A DNA stretch of 64,000 bases from Urechis unicinctus (GCA_034190875.2 CM067354.1:69727502-69791501); one strand, 5' to 3'. Shown: positions 44,500-59,688, counted from the stretch's first letter. Program-made: numbers and translations. The notes: generated by a model not told the origin, from the sequence alone.

Positions 44500-46199
44500 A
44501 GCTTTTACTAAGGTCGTACGGTGTGTTGAATTTATTTATGGCTGTAAATGGTCGTATTCAAGTCAACAAATATTTTTGGCAATAGTTGCGTATTGAATTG
44601 TTCTGACGCTGCAGTTCATTCAGCTAAGTGTAAATGTATCATTGAATATCTAGTTAAATCCCTACGTTTTGAATATAAAATAGAGCTACGCGTGGCCTTA
44701 TTGGTATGATCATCCTTCCCATGTGAGTAAGTCGGCAATTTGATTGTATATATCAAGTTGTGTGTGACTTTTGACTGCGGTTCATATTTCAAACGAATTT
44801 TGCAATTGCCTATATTATTTTTAATGATCTGTAACATTATTATCTATTTAACGTTGTAGCATAAAATAAATGGTCTTTCCAGTTTGTCTTTTGCTTAAGT
44901 AGCTCGGGACACATTATAAAATATGCATTTTAATAGTTATATTAAAGTTAGAATTAACTATGCACGTCTTGTAAATCCATAGGTGTTTTCGAAAGACGTC
45001 TTGAGCGTCTATTAAGTACACCAAACCTGTTCTTGTAATACACAACGATGTAATCCTCCCATTACATCTTTATCTCTATGACCAGGAAAACATGAGATTC
45101 ATTAATATCATATTGGTGATTATGGCACGGTATGACGGTGAATTATAGAAGTCACTAAGCATATTATCAGACGAGTTTTTTTTATCGAATAATATAATGG
45201 TACACCAGCGAAGTGATGGGCAGGAGGTGATATTTAGAAACTAATGATAAACAAGCAACGTTTGTTTGAAGCAATTGTCGATAATCGCCGCCCAAGTTGG
45301 ACCGGAACTCATTTAACACGCCTTGAGGATCAATCAGCATCAACCTAGCCTGATTCCAAACGCGCCCTACCCCAATATTGCATTTCCAGATTTAAGGTTT
45401 TATCCCAAAACTGCCATCTATTTTTGACCCCCAATGGTGAAACGTGAGCACGCACGTGCACCAAAGAGCTGTTTCGGTTGATTAAACAGAGGAATGACCC
45501 ACACAATTTAGAAATCGGTCCTTTAATTAAAGGAAAATAGGTATTACGGAATCCGTGCAATAGAATGATAACTTTTCAAACAGGAAAGGCAGGCATGACA
45601 TCCAAATAGATTGCAAACACGAAACAACCCGCAGACAATAAAAATTCCGTCCGACTCCACTATCAAAGATACCCGCACACCTACACAGCACATTAAACTC
45701 AAAGGATATAATAAAGTCATCACCATCGTCACCATTAATTGTTTATGTATTCGGACAATCAGTGCGTTGGTAGATAACGTTCAAAAACAGCTATCAGGTG
45801 ATATGTTGGCTAAGATAACATACTGCTCAGGTTATAACGGGTCTTGCGTGACAGGTGAAACCAAGGTAAAGAGTAAAAAGTGTGTGATGCGCAGTGCTTA
45901 TCGTCTTACAGTAGTCTTATAGTAGCCAAACATGCATTACAATTGATGTATACGCATCTCCGTTGTGGGCGATATATTTTGCGCTTGCTCTCTGTTATAT
46001 ACTAACATGCCCAATTTCTGGGGTATGTACATGCTATATAATCTACGTGCTGTGGAGTATTTACTGCGCTCGTGGTGGGGTATATATATTTTATATAAAT
46101 ACCCCACAATTTATATATACCTATATACCCCGCAGCTAGGTCTGATACAGTACCCCTCATCTAGGTATCAAAATGATACCCCACATCTGGCACAATGTT
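44500..46199. other. Non-coding spacer
   Basis: Unique sequence. An open frame at 45,611-45,922 (+, 103 codons) is unrecognised and within chance length. The last 150 bp contain several TACCCC/ATACCCC words near 46,075-46,190. Confidence 0.35.
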
Positions 46200-46201
46200 T
46201 C

Positions 46202-46297
<96 letters not shown>

Positions 46298-46560
46298 TAT
46301 ACATATATATATGCATTTAATATATATATATATAAATATATGTATATATAAATATATATAAATATATATATACATATATTTACATATATATATTTATATA
46401 TATATATAGATTTTATATAAAATATCTCTCTCTACATGTATGTATATCTATATCCCTATCTATGTATCTATATGTCTCTCTCTATCTCCCTCTCTCTATC
46501 TTTCTCTCTCTATCTATATATATATATATATCTATATACCCTATATATAAATATATACAT
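46200..46560. repeat. Compound (TA)n then CTCT/TATC microsatellite
   Basis: TA-rich to about 46,420, then CTCT, TATCTA and CCCT words from 46,423 to 46,540. It directly precedes block E1. Confidence 0.95.
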
Positions 46561-46571
46561 TTATATTATGT

Positions 46572-47185
46572 CCCATACTCCCGCTCTACCGTAAGCTATT
46601 CGTCATATAACGAGCATCAGTTGAACTAAATGGATGCCACTCGCACAGATACACTGAACACAGTAACAATAATTGCCTATGTTTTGTGATTTAACACAGA
46701 TGGGTGGATATCATTTTAGTGAGAATATACTCTCAAATATTTACAGCGCGATTCGCTGTAGCTAGCGCAGGAACATATTGCTCCAGATTGCATCGATACC
46801 CGCTGACCTTGTAAGCGACCAATGTATTCGATTGAAGCCAAATGGTAGCATTCCCACAGAGCTGTAACACAGCGGAGCAGAGCGGTTGAGGAGTCATGCT
46901 GGGGTCTGTAACAAACGATGCCACTTAGTCAGTTCATCTTCGTTGTCAATCCCTCAACACCTCAGTGGGCATTTTACGAGCCATAATTATATCGGACAAC
47001 TGACACTATTGATTCCATGGAATTCATATGTCTCTCGTGCCAGCCAAGTTAACGAGTGGTACAATATATTACCACACCCATTTGTCATCGGTATGTGTTC
47101 CCGGAATTATTTCCGCACTTATTGGATAAACCAGTTAAAGTAGAGGCACCGCGAGATTGCCGGGGCTTTTAATGCTGATTTATTC
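46572..47185 (+). repeat. Duplicated block E, copy 1
   Basis: About 610 bp similar to 62,495-63,105, beginning ACTCCCGCTCTACCGTAAGC and ending near GCACCGCGAGATT. Substitutions are scattered. A minus-strand frame of about 63 codons is open in both copies, but 13 of 63 residues differ and most base changes alter residues, so it does not look like a conserved protein. Block A copy 3 starts about 90 bp downstream. Confidence 0.9.
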
Positions 47186-49639
47186 TGTAAGAATCATAAC
47201 ATCGCATTGGGTATCTATGTGCCTCTGTCATGACTTATAATTCTTTACGCGCTTCTGACTGGTTGCATCATTATTTGATGATTATCATAGTTGGGTAATG
47301 TCTCGCATATTATTGCTTTGATATACTCTTTACGCTGGTTGCATCATTATTTGTGCATACACATCTTCCGGAGGTCTGAGTCAACTTGCATCATCTGTTT
47401 AGGAAATAAATATGCCTCAATTGTGACAGAGCTGTCACGTGCCATCGTCTGAATGAGCTGGTGGCTGTTTTATATAATGTACAGCTTGTGCGCACAGTAG
47501 AGACAGGAAACTAACCATTTTCGGGGCGTCACAGTTTATTTGCCAACAATTATCAGAATGGTATAAACATCGATGCAAAAATTTAAACTATTGCTAATAT
47601 GTCTCATGTACCCATCCTAATTAGCAAAGTAATTATTAACCATAGCAATCTTAACTCGATCGTGGTGATTCACACTGAATGCAGTAATGCTATGTGATCC
47701 GAATTCTAAATAAACACACCACTACTGCCATAAAATGAATAGGCTTACATTGACAACAATGAGATATTTTGAACAAGCGTAAACCATAAAATATCATTGT
47801 GAATATTATTTTTGTAACTCCGTTATGCCCATTATACCGGTGCATGGTTGTGTGCGGAGGTGGGTACGGTTATGCCAGAAAGCTACGAAGACAAACGTTA
47901 GTTATAATGCTGTCTGCTATTTTCAGTCAATATTTGCTACTTAAAGAACATTGGTATTTACATGAAATTATTTTCATAATTGATTATCAATTGGGCGAGG
48001 CAACTGTGATAATCGTTTAATTGGTCAATGAGTGACAATCAAACATATCAAAATTCATTCGGGCATGGTACGTCTTGTATTGTCCATTTTGTTGCATCTA
48101 ATAATATGTTTACAAATTTTTAATACCGATTATCACTGTTTGCAAAAAGGTCATAACCGATCAGACCGAAATCCCTTCATTGTAGAACTTGATATACCAG
48201 TTGACCATGTGTAAAGCAAGATATTACATATATGTACCTTCTTGGTAATGTACACATTCCTCCCACTTTTAGGCGCACGAAGGTCAACGTAATGATTTAC
48301 TTGCTGATATAGAGATGTCATATGAAGCCCTGCAATGTATTGACAACGACAGGACAAGTGTAGGGAGAAAACGAAAATAATTAAGACCAAATGTAATTAT
48401 CAAAGGATTTCGAAATTTGTTGTTACGGTTCGAGCCAATTTGTCTGTAGAAGTCGCGAGTTCTGGTCTGAGTTGGAATTAAATATTATTTAGCAAGTCGA
48501 GTACTGTGTCAGCCGCAACTGATAATGTGAGAGGTGAGAGTGGTACACGCGGTTGGTTTTGTTCTAAATAAAAAGTACTGTGTAATAGTGTATTGTGTGC
48601 TGTTGATGATTATGAACACATACAAGAGGATCTAGATGACAAAGTTATGCAAAGATGCAATTCAGGAAGATGTGACTATAATGTCTCAGTACAATTTGCT
48701 CCCACATGAATTTTAACACAATTGGTATTAAAATCGGCATGGGAGTCTTTGGGCATCCCAATGGAGCAATAAGCAGAAGAATAAGCGGGTTGGTATCACC
48801 AATCTGTTCTGCTTATACATATATATTTATATAGACAAGCTTCTTAATCGTGTTACACGTACAAATAATGGATGCCATATCGGCCATCAGTTTATGGGTG
48901 CCTTTGGATTTGCAGACGGCTTAACACTCCTTCCCTCCTCAGTCATAGATGCTGAGCTTACGTAAAATGCTTATAATATGCCCAAGAAAATTATGCAATA
49001 TTCCGCGGTGAATAAGGGGTCAGTATGCCAATATGTAATACTGATCTTGCATTGCGGATAAATGGAGCCAATCAAGAAAGTGTTATAAGGCTGTTCACCT
49101 TAGAATATAGATTAGTCATACAGACAACGACGCAAACATTAAATATCTACAGAACAACCATTATATCTTTATATATATTTCGATGTCATTATTCGACTTT
49201 TGTCGCACCGATGTTTGTACAAAGCTTCTTGATATCGTTTGTGTATTCTTGTTCGGTTTTTATCAATGACAATTGGACACGGAGCCTCTAATAATTCAAG
49301 TGTTTTGTTGGGCAAAATGTGAAAGGCGAGCACTGAAGAACAAAGAACGAGGTAAGGTTATTAATCGCTACATGCTGACGACCAGAATCGTACACTCAAA
49401 TACTGTTACGATTTGCTTATTTTTGAATTACATGCGCTGTCAGCATTAACCCAAAGATTCCGCTTGCCTCTTTATCTGCCATTGTGTCGACATTTTGAAG
49501 TGTTCGTTATTACATTTCATAATTTTATTACCGATAAGATTAGACAGTATCACATTAGATACAAATATCAAAGTTATTGCACAACCATGTACATCTGCTA
49601 GCTTCTCTGGGTTCCAAGGCGTAGACGAGTGCTATTTGA

Positions 49640-50370
<731 letters not shown>

Positions 50371-51404
50371 AGTTTAAATAGACTTGACGGTTGTTGTGAA
50401 AACAATCAATGCCCTTAATATATTTGATAAATATTCGGAATAGTCGGAGCAATGTGCCCACATCGGCGAGTTCGAGAGGCATCGGAAATGATCGCGGCGT
50501 AATAATTTGTGGCATATATTGCAACAATAGCAAAAACTCATATATTGACATAAAACATGATAAACCAACAACAACCACAACCATCAACGCAACACGAGTA
50601 ATTGTGGGCAACCTGCTCTGCCATATGGTAACATAATGTTTATTATCAATTGCCAATGGTACTGAATTCTAAATATCCGAAAAGAGACACTATATTCATG
50701 ACGATAACATTCACACAAGATATTTTATGGGAGTGTTGGTCTATTTAAAAACTACTCGTGACCTGCCCCCATTTTATTCAAGACGTTATCTTTATTTACT
50801 TTGCTTATTATAGGGCGCTTTCATAAATGGAACTGGTTTTCCTCAATCGAAGATACGAAAGCACGTTTAGAACAACGCGTATCATTCTCTTAATGAGACA
50901 TGGCATTGTGTGGATTCTACATATGATTGATATCGTTGAGTTATTAGACGCTTATTGTTGCGCTTATACAGTGTACAGAGGTGTGATATCAGTACACACA
51001 TACGCACCATAAAAGCGCAATACAAGCATTGTCACTACTTAATTACATGGGATGTAATAAAGAATATATGTGTACATATCGTCGAGATGGTCTGGGTGAA
51101 TCCTTCAAAGATTAGCGTTGACGAGAATAGGAGCGTCGTTTGGGTATGGTAATACGGATGCCTCAATGGCAAATGCGATACCAACGACCATCGACATAGT
51201 TTAGCATGTACTTGACAACGAATTTATTACGGAAGCAGTTGGCAAGGCAAATATCTAGCCAATGCGGTCTGCTTACTTACAACTTGAGGCAGTGAAAGCA
51301 AATATGTGTCAAATGCGCAATATGATTCATTCGGGTTGCTAACGCTTTTTGCCGCTCCCCACAAAACTTATACTTTGTAAGACATAAACGCACAGACATA
51401 GCGG

Positions 51405-52182
51405 ATATATATATATATACATATGTTTATATATATATAAGTTATAGATATGATCGTATATTTCATGTCTTGTAGAAAATGCCTAGTAAGCGTATCCATA
51501 GCATATTGACAAATGATGGCAACGTTAAAAAGCACGATGCATTATATGCGCTACAACATTATTTATGCGACTTAACTTATAATTTACTCTGAGTGCAATA
51601 TAATTCTTACACGATATGACCAAGATATATGCATATGCTACCAACAGCTTCTATCGCAAATACTGCACTACATTTTAAGACTTGTAACCTCTAGCCACAG
51701 GTATTTAATCCAGCGTGAAGATTGCTGGAGCAAAGCTTCTATAGAAGCGTCTGCACATCCACCCATTTGAAATGAGAGACGACAGTAACTCAATTACCCC
51801 TAGAAACGTTTATATTGAGCCTCCTTCTGAGATTTCATTATTGTACATATATCTCCAATGCAAACACAACTGCCATGATTAGATTTGGAAGTCAATGGAT
51901 CGGTCAGGAAACTTTGGGCTATGTCTTTGAGTGCTCTAATAAAATAAAAATCATGGGTGTTAAACCGAATTCAATTCCAACATTCATATGGCTCCAGTCT
52001 TGCCATAGACCAACGCCATTTGCCACCTGATATCAGCCAATATCGCAACTCTATAGCCTCCATATGTTGACTGTGTCTGCGGGGGACTTCGCAGATAGAC
52101 ATCGTCTCTAATGATGAATGCCACGCTATAAGGGGCCAAAGGGAACGCTAGTTTGGTATTTGGTCAGAAATGCCGAAATAAT
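51405..52182. other. Copy-specific spacer
   Basis: Between A copy 3 and B copy 2. It begins with a short interrupted TA tract at the truncation point. The rest is unique, with one unrecognised 71-codon frame. Confidence 0.4.
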
Positions 52183-53390
52183 GCGCGGAATACTAGACGT
52201 ATGGAATCTATCTTTCGGTATTGTACGCCACTTGATTTACTAAACTCATGAGATACATCCGTTAAAACGTATGATGCACATCACGCATGATATACACTGT
52301 CGGTGTTCTAGCTGTAAAACAACTTGTGCCGTACGTTAAAGGATATACACTTGACTGTAAAGCGCCCTGCAACATATTTTATAGAACGTATGTACCAGCA
52401 AGAAATACAAGTGGAGATTGTGGCTGAGCTTTATTGAACAGCCGATGACGGCCCATATATATACATGCTATCGACAAACCACAGGTGACGTCCAGTAAAT
52501 GGCCAAGCTTAGAATATCTATGTCGTTACGAGTGAAAGGGTAATGCGGTATGTTACAAAGTGGACACGATTAATCCTCTTTTAGGTCTATGCATCTCTGC
52601 AGCAAGTATTTATTTCTCTTACTACAACAATATGATCGTCGTCAAATTTGTATCAGATTAGAGGGCATATACGACTCGGCCTAAAGCCCCTATATATGCA
52701 GACAAATATGTCACCGATCGGCTCCTGGTCATGTAGGCTTTACAACGATTTGACGCTGCCATTCGTGCTCTAATGGTTCCTTTCCGTTTCTTAATCCCAT
52801 CACGTGAAACACATGTTGATTTCAGTCGAATACGAACGGGTAATATACCTATATTCTGGAGTATCTGGTGATGGATCGGGGCATCAAAGGATAGCGTGAG
52901 TAAATCAGCGTTGTAACCACGAAATGAAATAAATTCCTCATAATATAAAAATAACTTACTTGTAAATCACAATTTTAGGAAACTTGACATGACAAATGTA
53001 TTATCGGTCTATCAATCACTGCCAAAACATTATACAATGCGACCAAATGGAGGCGAGTATCATTATTGATTTTACAGTGCAATTTTTCCCCGTCGTTTGC
53101 AGCATGTCTACACAAACAATATGATAAGACTTTTAGTGAAAATATTGGAAATAGACGACTCTAAATACCATATTCAATCTCTAGGAATAATTACCAGGAA
53201 ATGGCATTAAGAGCAGGACGATAAGACATGGTTATTACCTGAAGGTAACACCAATGATGAAATTATCCTTATTACAGTGAGTTTTATTGCCCGTAGTGAG
53301 TTTGTTCCTGATACAAAAACTAAGAAACCCCAAAGAAGTTCGCCTTAACAAACGGTTGAAATTCGTCACACCTGAGGACAAATTAACTTC
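52183..53390 (+). repeat. Segmental duplication block B, copy 2
   Basis: Colinear with 21,868-23,338 and lacking the 353-bp element there. It retains about 60 bp (52,731-52,793) deleted from copy 1, including the TAGGC/TTGACG part of the old interspersed repeat seen at 5.4 kb. Homology ends at AATTAACTTCC, immediately before a retrotransposon fragment. Confidence 0.9.
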
Positions 53391-53890
53391 CAATATGCCC
53401 CCAGACGACTTTGTCACCATATACTATTCCTAAATGAAAACCATTGTCGACATACTAGCGCCTGACAAAATATGCAACATCACACTCAGACCGGAAGCTG
53501 AGTGGTGTACAGCTGAGATTTGCAGAGCAAAACAAAACCGAAGACAGGCATTCGGATTTACAGAGATGCATATATCATAGCCAACGTCAATCACTACAGA
53601 GAGCTAATCACGTACAGCGAGGTAGCACCAAGCAGTATTTTAACATAGTACGCACGCTACTGGGAAACTCCCAACCCTCTGATTTGGATATTCAATCTAC
53701 GGTCAACAAGTGCAGTGAGTTATTCAAATTGTGCTTGTAGCAGAGCCCGAGTACACACATTTCCAAATAAACAGTGTGACCTGGACCCAATCCCATCATC
53801 ATTAGTGATGAAAAATACTTTGCAACTTGCCCCTGTTCTCAAGTGTATGATCATCAGATCATTATTAACAAGAGTTTTACCAGACTCTTA
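53391..53890 (+). mobile_element. Non-LTR retrotransposon fragment (CR1/L2-like)
   Basis: Translation resembles the linker between the endonuclease and reverse transcriptase domains in CR1/L2/Jockey-type retrotransposons. From about 53,404 a frame reads DDFVT, then VDILAP, LRPEAEW and KQNRRQA, the usual pre-RT linker pattern. After a frame change, CDLDPIPSSL at 53,775-53,804 is the hallmark at the RT entry, followed by a hydrophobic stretch ending LPDS. Stops at 53,431-53,433 and 53,578-53,580 and the frameshift make it dead. Endonuclease and RT catalytic parts are missing. It begins where block B2 homology ends, so it may mark the insertion or rearrangement point. Confidence 0.7.
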
Positions 53891-55321
53891 AACTCTCGCC
53901 GAACATTTAGATGCTAATGCATGCACTTAGCAATCAAATTTTCAGAGCACTGTTGTTGTAGAATTTTACGATGCAGAAAATAAATAAATTATATTTGAAT
54001 CTTGTGTGTGATAAGCCATAATATTGAATATGTATACTGATATTATGTATATATACACGTTTACGATATTGAGCAATATGTACTGATATTTATGTCCACC
54101 GCCTGCATGTTCTCGTTAATTAGAACATTTGAACATTTGTAGATAGTTCAGCGATCAGCATATTTCGTCAACATTTTGCCCAATTATGTGGAAAGAGCAG
54201 CGCTTTGTATGGTATTGCAGTTGGTTGAAATTAATAAAGGTTGCATCTGGCTCTGTGATGTAATAATCCTTATACGTTAGTTCTTATGTGCAAAACCCCT
54301 TGAATATCGAATATATTGAGCATGATCCATATTAAGCAAATTTCATTGTTTCGTTGTTTCTTCCTGAATGCATCTGAGAAACATGTATTCAATTTAATTT
54401 GTGGGAAATTACGTTATGCTTGTTGCAGAACCATGCGCTGACGACCTTTTTATGCTATTAAGCGACCGTCATTACGGTTTATTAATGCTTTTCATATTTC
54501 TGCTACAAACTTCGGAATTAATACTTGGATAAACGAATTTAGCGAACAATTTCAAAATTAATACGTGGATAACCGAATAAATGCGAAATATTCCAACTTG
54601 ACAGTCTGAGTGTATAAATGACTGCATCAACCACAGGTGGTTAGCGTTGCAGAGCCGATAAGAACGTCTCGGAAATTTGTTAACACATGAATCGAAAAAC
54701 CTTACTTTTGCATCTAATATATCAGGAGAACGAGACACTATATGGATTAAGGGAAAATCTAGGCAAGTTATTGGCTTGAATAAAACACATGACATGCCTC
54801 AATATTGTCCAAGACTAAAATGCATGCAGGGATTTATGCACATTGCTATGCCTCACCAAATAAATATTGCTTCGAACTGGCTAATGTTAGGGCTGAGCAA
54901 TCTCCACATTACCAAATAGGGGCTATAGTTTCAGATAAGAACTGAGGGATTTTGAAGGGCTGCTAGGAGTAGTGAACATACCTTAGTCTGATCTATGATC
55001 TTATTCTTGATAACGAAGGATAAGTAAATATCTCTTCTGCACGAACTTTGTCTAATATAGCGAGACATCGTTCACACTGTAAGCAACTTGGTACAATCTG
55101 TTGACTTCTCTAATTGGAGAATATTACCCCGGCAACCGCTATGTTGGTGTAAACATGGTCCTTCCTGGTTAATCAGCATCACGGATCGTAAGTATTCGAA
55201 AACAAACTGAGTGAGCAACAGATTATTAACTTGACAGCTTCGCGGAATATAAACCACTACTCTTTAAGATTGGAAGGATATGAAAAATGATGGATCTTGC
55301 ACACATACTCCATGAAATCAG
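53891..55321. other. Copy-specific spacer
   Basis: Follows the retrotransposon fragment; some of it may be the rest of that insertion. No counterpart exists between B1 and C1. A minus-strand 107-codon frame at 54,472-54,795 is unrecognised and overlaps a plus-strand frame of 80 codons. Neither is supported as a gene. Confidence 0.4.
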
Positions 55322-56229
55322 CGGCGTCTGTTTTAAATTCATTGTTCATATTTTTTTTGCGGCAACTATAAGAATACAAAAGGACGAACAGACATTAAAT
55401 TGGTCTTAATCTGATAATAATTTTATTTGATTCCGTTTTACATTACTCTGGCGGCTTAACAAAACATATCATAACGTTATGCAAGTTGAAAAAGATAGTA
55501 AACGCTTAAGAAATTTAGAGCAAGTTATATAACTTCTTGTTCGATGTCTGGTTTCCGGGTTTCAAGAAAGCGACAATAACTCAATAAAAGTGTCGTATAT
55601 CGACTTCGAAGAATTGAAGGTGAGCACTGTTCATAACAAGGCTTTACTTCTCTAGGCACTTGTTTGGATATGAATAAACCTCGTGCATTTATGAAGAACG
55701 TCGTCAGGCCCCGCAATATTACATAGTTGCTTTCGGAGCTAACAATGCCACTGTTCAAACGTTAACAGGTTTAAGTTTATCTCTTGCCGCATGCTAAGGC
55801 CCTGGTTGTGCTATTCCGACGTCTCATCGATACCGTCACATAAAAATCGTACACTATTAGTCAAAGGAGTGCGTACTCATACAAATGGGTTATTCACCAC
55901 TATATTAAAAACATATGTACCGGCCAATAACCGTGTTTAGACCAGGATGCCGCCCTCTGTTGTTGTTTGAGTCATTCGGCATACTGACAATAATATATCG
56001 CCAGGCATAATGTGTATGTGTGCGTGTTTTTTTATCCAATACGACATTCACCAAATTGTAGCGCGTTGACGGAGTTATCATATTAAGTGATGATAATAAA
56101 CTACCTAGCCAGTGAATAATGTGTCTTTTTTTTATTGCTATAAATGCACACACAAACACATACACACACACACACACATACAAGAACAAGAACACTAGGC
56201 ACACAAACACACACACACATATTTATATT

Positions 56230-56292
<63 letters not shown>

Positions 56293-56470
56293 TTACACTT
56301 ATGTCTGTACGTGTATATCTATATGTACATTTATATGAATATATATGAATATATATATATACATAAATATATACGTGTATATACATACATATATATATAT
56401 ATTTGTATTTATAAATATATAAATCAAATATATACATGGTTATAGATAAAGATGTATTGATAAATATACA
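55322..56470 (+). repeat. Segmental duplication block C, copy 2
   Basis: Colinear with 24,868-26,410. It lacks about 225 bp between GCATACT and GACAATAATAT (about 55,985) and has no TA tract on its left edge. The right part contains CA and TA repeats at the same place as copy 1, ending in AAATCAAATATATACATGG. Confidence 0.88.
56140..56460. repeat. (CA)n followed by interrupted (TA)n microsatellite
   Basis: CA-rich from about 56,146 to 56,219, then TA to about 56,290, then interrupted TATA/TACA sequence. It is the counterpart of 26.05-26.41 kb, where the first part is TG rather than CA on the same strand. Confidence 0.95.
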
Positions 56471-57080
56471 TGTTTAACCATGAAATTTGTTTAACCAGTA
56501 GCATCTATTAAAACACGTTGGGGTGGTTTTAGGTAAAAAGTGTTCATACATCATCTGATCATTTAATCGAACTCATCTCTATTGTCTTTGCTAAGTATTG
56601 TGACAACCTGCCTAACAAAGCAGTAAATCGTTAAAATTACTGCTTAGTCTCACCATGCACACTCAAATGATCACCCAAGCACAAGCCGCTATTGGGGACT
56701 AGAGCTGATATTTCAAGATATCTAGGATGGAAGAAATAGCCAAGCAGTCCTTAAAAACAATTTCAACGCCACAATTACGTTGATGAATGCACTCTGTCAT
56801 GCAGCAATCTTATCAAGCCATTCGGTTTATCACTCGTTTTCGTCTGAAATTTAAGAGCAGAGATAAAAGAAAGGTCTTTTGCAACATTGTTGGTACGTTC
56901 GAATTCAGAAGAACAAACTTGAATGGAAGCGATGTATTTTGGGGGTGATCGAGCCAATTTAGTGAATGCGTGTTTGGGATAGGGTAATCCATCTAATGAT
57001 ATATAATGAAACTTACCTGATGATGAGGCAACGCACACATGTGCAATACTGCAAAGTCGTTACAATAACAATAACCATGA

Positions 57081-58611
57081 TACATACGTCAGCCGTGCGA
57101 AAGCAATTTGTTTGTGGAAACATTAATGGGCAAAAATGGCATGCTAATTAACACCAATGTTTTAATCAGCAGATTTACACGACAAAATCTGCTTTCGATC
57201 TTAGTAGACTGATTTTACTGCAAAGGGTCAAATGATTTCGCGAAAAACCTCACCGAACTAGTTCAATGTTAAGCATATCCCTGCAATCATATTGTTTACG
57301 CAATATCATACATTGCAATTGTTTTAAAAGTGCGCACAGTGTATTGATGTACACGATACAAACGTATGATTAAATATTTTGTTCAAAACGTTGCAACATA
57401 TATATATGACTTTCATCTTCAAAGTAAACGTATTTGTCGTAGTTGGCAAGAATTCATCGACATGTTGTCGTATATGATGATGAATAATCAAATCTAGAAG
57501 GTTAGCGAATAGTCATATTGTAGACATTATGGGTGAATTAAAGGGTGGTGTCAATCAAACAAATGCATTATCCTATACGTTCCTCGGTTCAAATTAACAC
57601 GTTTGGTTAATTTTTCATATTTGGTGTGGAAGTTTGCAATGTACATACACACACACATACGCCCCCCCCCCCCCTCAAAAAACCCAAACACTCATACACA
57701 CACACGTACGCACGCACACACACAGTTTGTCGGAGAATTTCGGAAAACGTTGGTATGTTATTATGGTGTATTATATTCGTGTGTTGACCATATCGTGGAT
57801 GCTGCACTTTGGGAAAGTGTGTGTTTATTGATCAATAATGGAAATGAACATCAGGATAAACAGGGAGTTATAACTCATTATTTCTATCCACCACCCCTAT
57901 TCCAGACGACGAAGGTTCAAAAGTATTATTTTACAAATAATATTTGACCGAATATCACTCGCCAAAGTACGAAGCTGGTCATGATTTATGTTATGAAGGG
58001 ATTCGTTACAAGTTCTATCGCCTCAAATTAAAAATCACAATTCATTAACAGACTCGTGGTGTCATTTGTTAGGGAACCAGCAATACCTTTTGCATTGAAT
58101 GTAATGTATAAACCACGCATAAGCGGTAGTCTCACTTCTCCAGAAGACGTAAACATCTCATCTTGAAGTGACTACAATGTATTTTGCGCACCACCAATTC
58201 CCAGATACTCAGACGGCACACCAATAAAATTGCATATGAAAGCGAATTACGTCTTCAATGCAACCGTCTAGTGCACGACAGCATATTCAGATACTGTCTT
58301 AAGCGTTTTATTCACAGCCATCAGTACATGATTTTGATTTAGTGGCTCAATGGAACCTTGCCAGGTATAAAGGTTCTAAGAAAGGCAATATAAATTTTGA
58401 GAATTTCGAATAAACCTTATTCCGCAGGAAATAACTTGTTTGGCGTTTGTAACATTAAAATATAATTTCGCAGCAGTGGCTGCTATAGCAGCAGTTGAGA
58501 GGCATTATCATTGGCTACAAATAAGGGGCATTGCCATATGCAATAGGCAACACGATGGCCTAGCGTTAGATCCTTCGTGTGATAATATGATTTGTAATTT
58601 ACAACATGATC
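57081..58611. mobile_element. 1.5-kb copy-specific insertion in block D2
   Basis: Absent from D1, which runs straight from ATTATGAT to AATTCATAACCGAC. The word ATGAT lies at both edges (about 57,077 and 58,606), which could be a short target duplication. No inverted ends, poly-A tail or coding domain was recognised. It contains a CA/C-rich repeat at 57,641-57,725 and a 114-codon frame through that repeat that is not credible. Confidence 0.4.
57641..57725. repeat. (CA)n with 14-base poly-C run
   Basis: CA repeats on both sides of an uninterrupted C run at about 57,661-57,674, then CCCAAACAC and ACGCACGCACA. The C run could form an i-motif on this strand and G-quadruplex-like pairing on the other. 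Confidence 0.85.
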
Positions 58612-59688
58612 ATAATTCATAACCGACAGAACCAAATTGGATAGTTACATTCAAGGCATTGTTGAGTTTAATACTTACAGTGAAACCTATTAAAAATACA
58701 TCTCGCCCTTTCAGTCACAAAGTACCCTAATTATGGTCGATTCTCTAATAATGACAGGATAACTGCATTGCATATTAACAATTTGTATAAAATAAAAACT
58801 ATTTTGACAGATTGGTCTGGGAGATCCTAACGTGACACGTAAGTATTATTTACGGATGTACAATGACGAATGACCCAGGGCTTATTAATAGTGATTTCTA
58901 TGATATAAATATGGTTACCTATTACAGGCCATTTCACCGCTGAGTGCTTGCTTATGAAAGGGTTAATTTTCAGAACCCACGGCTTTCTAATCCGTCAGAG
59001 CTTACAGCAGAGCGCAACACATGGTCGGATAGCAAACGATATCGACCGCATGATGACAAACAGTACTGAGCGAAATAGATCAAAGAAGGTGAGTGTTTTA
59101 GGATGAATCCCAATTCGAGTAGAATGGCGATGTAGTTTGTTATTTGGATACGCGAAGATAAAGAATTATCACCCACACTAAGTGCTACAAAATGTGTTCA
59201 GATTTTGCAATTTTCGTACGTTGCTATTTTATCTACTCAGATGATGCATCTTCAAGAAGACTTTAAGATCATTCAACAGTAATTGCTTGATGACATCGGT
59301 TTAGAAACACGCCTATCCTGTCAATTGTCCCCGATTAGGTGACAGCGTGCTCTGTTGATGAATAATTGCATGATGTAATTCGATACTCGAATTGTAAGCG
59401 GACGAAACGCAGCTCCACCGTAGATTTTACACGTGGATTATGCATAATATTCGATAACATCTTGCTATGTTTGACAGAGTGGATACTGCGCGCATCGGAC
59501 TGGCTTTGTCAAGTATGATAGGTCTATCTTAATATGTGACTGTACTAAATGGCTCTCGACAATTAAATGAAGGTTACTTCAAAGTGACCAGTGAGTAACC
59601 ATAAATGCAGGGAATACCAATGCATGATCAATGGCGACGTGTATTGTGTGACGTTTGGCGGCGTCCATATTAATTTTGTGTTGGATAA

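Larger units (their letters stand above)
56485..59688 (+). repeat. Segmental duplication block D, copy 2
   Basis: Matches 27,119-28,868 in two parts (56,485-57,080 and 58,612-59,688), split by an insertion of about 1.5 kb. Shared words include GTAGCATCTATTAAAACACG, CACCATGCACACTCAAATGA and GGCGGCGTCCATATTAATTT. It ends without the hairpin seen after copy 1. Confidence 0.9.

Noticed and set aside
46733..46924. Minus-strand 63-codon frame shared by blocks E1 and E2
   Set aside because: 13 of 63 residues differ between two otherwise similar copies and most changes alter residues, so there is no sign of protein-level constraint.
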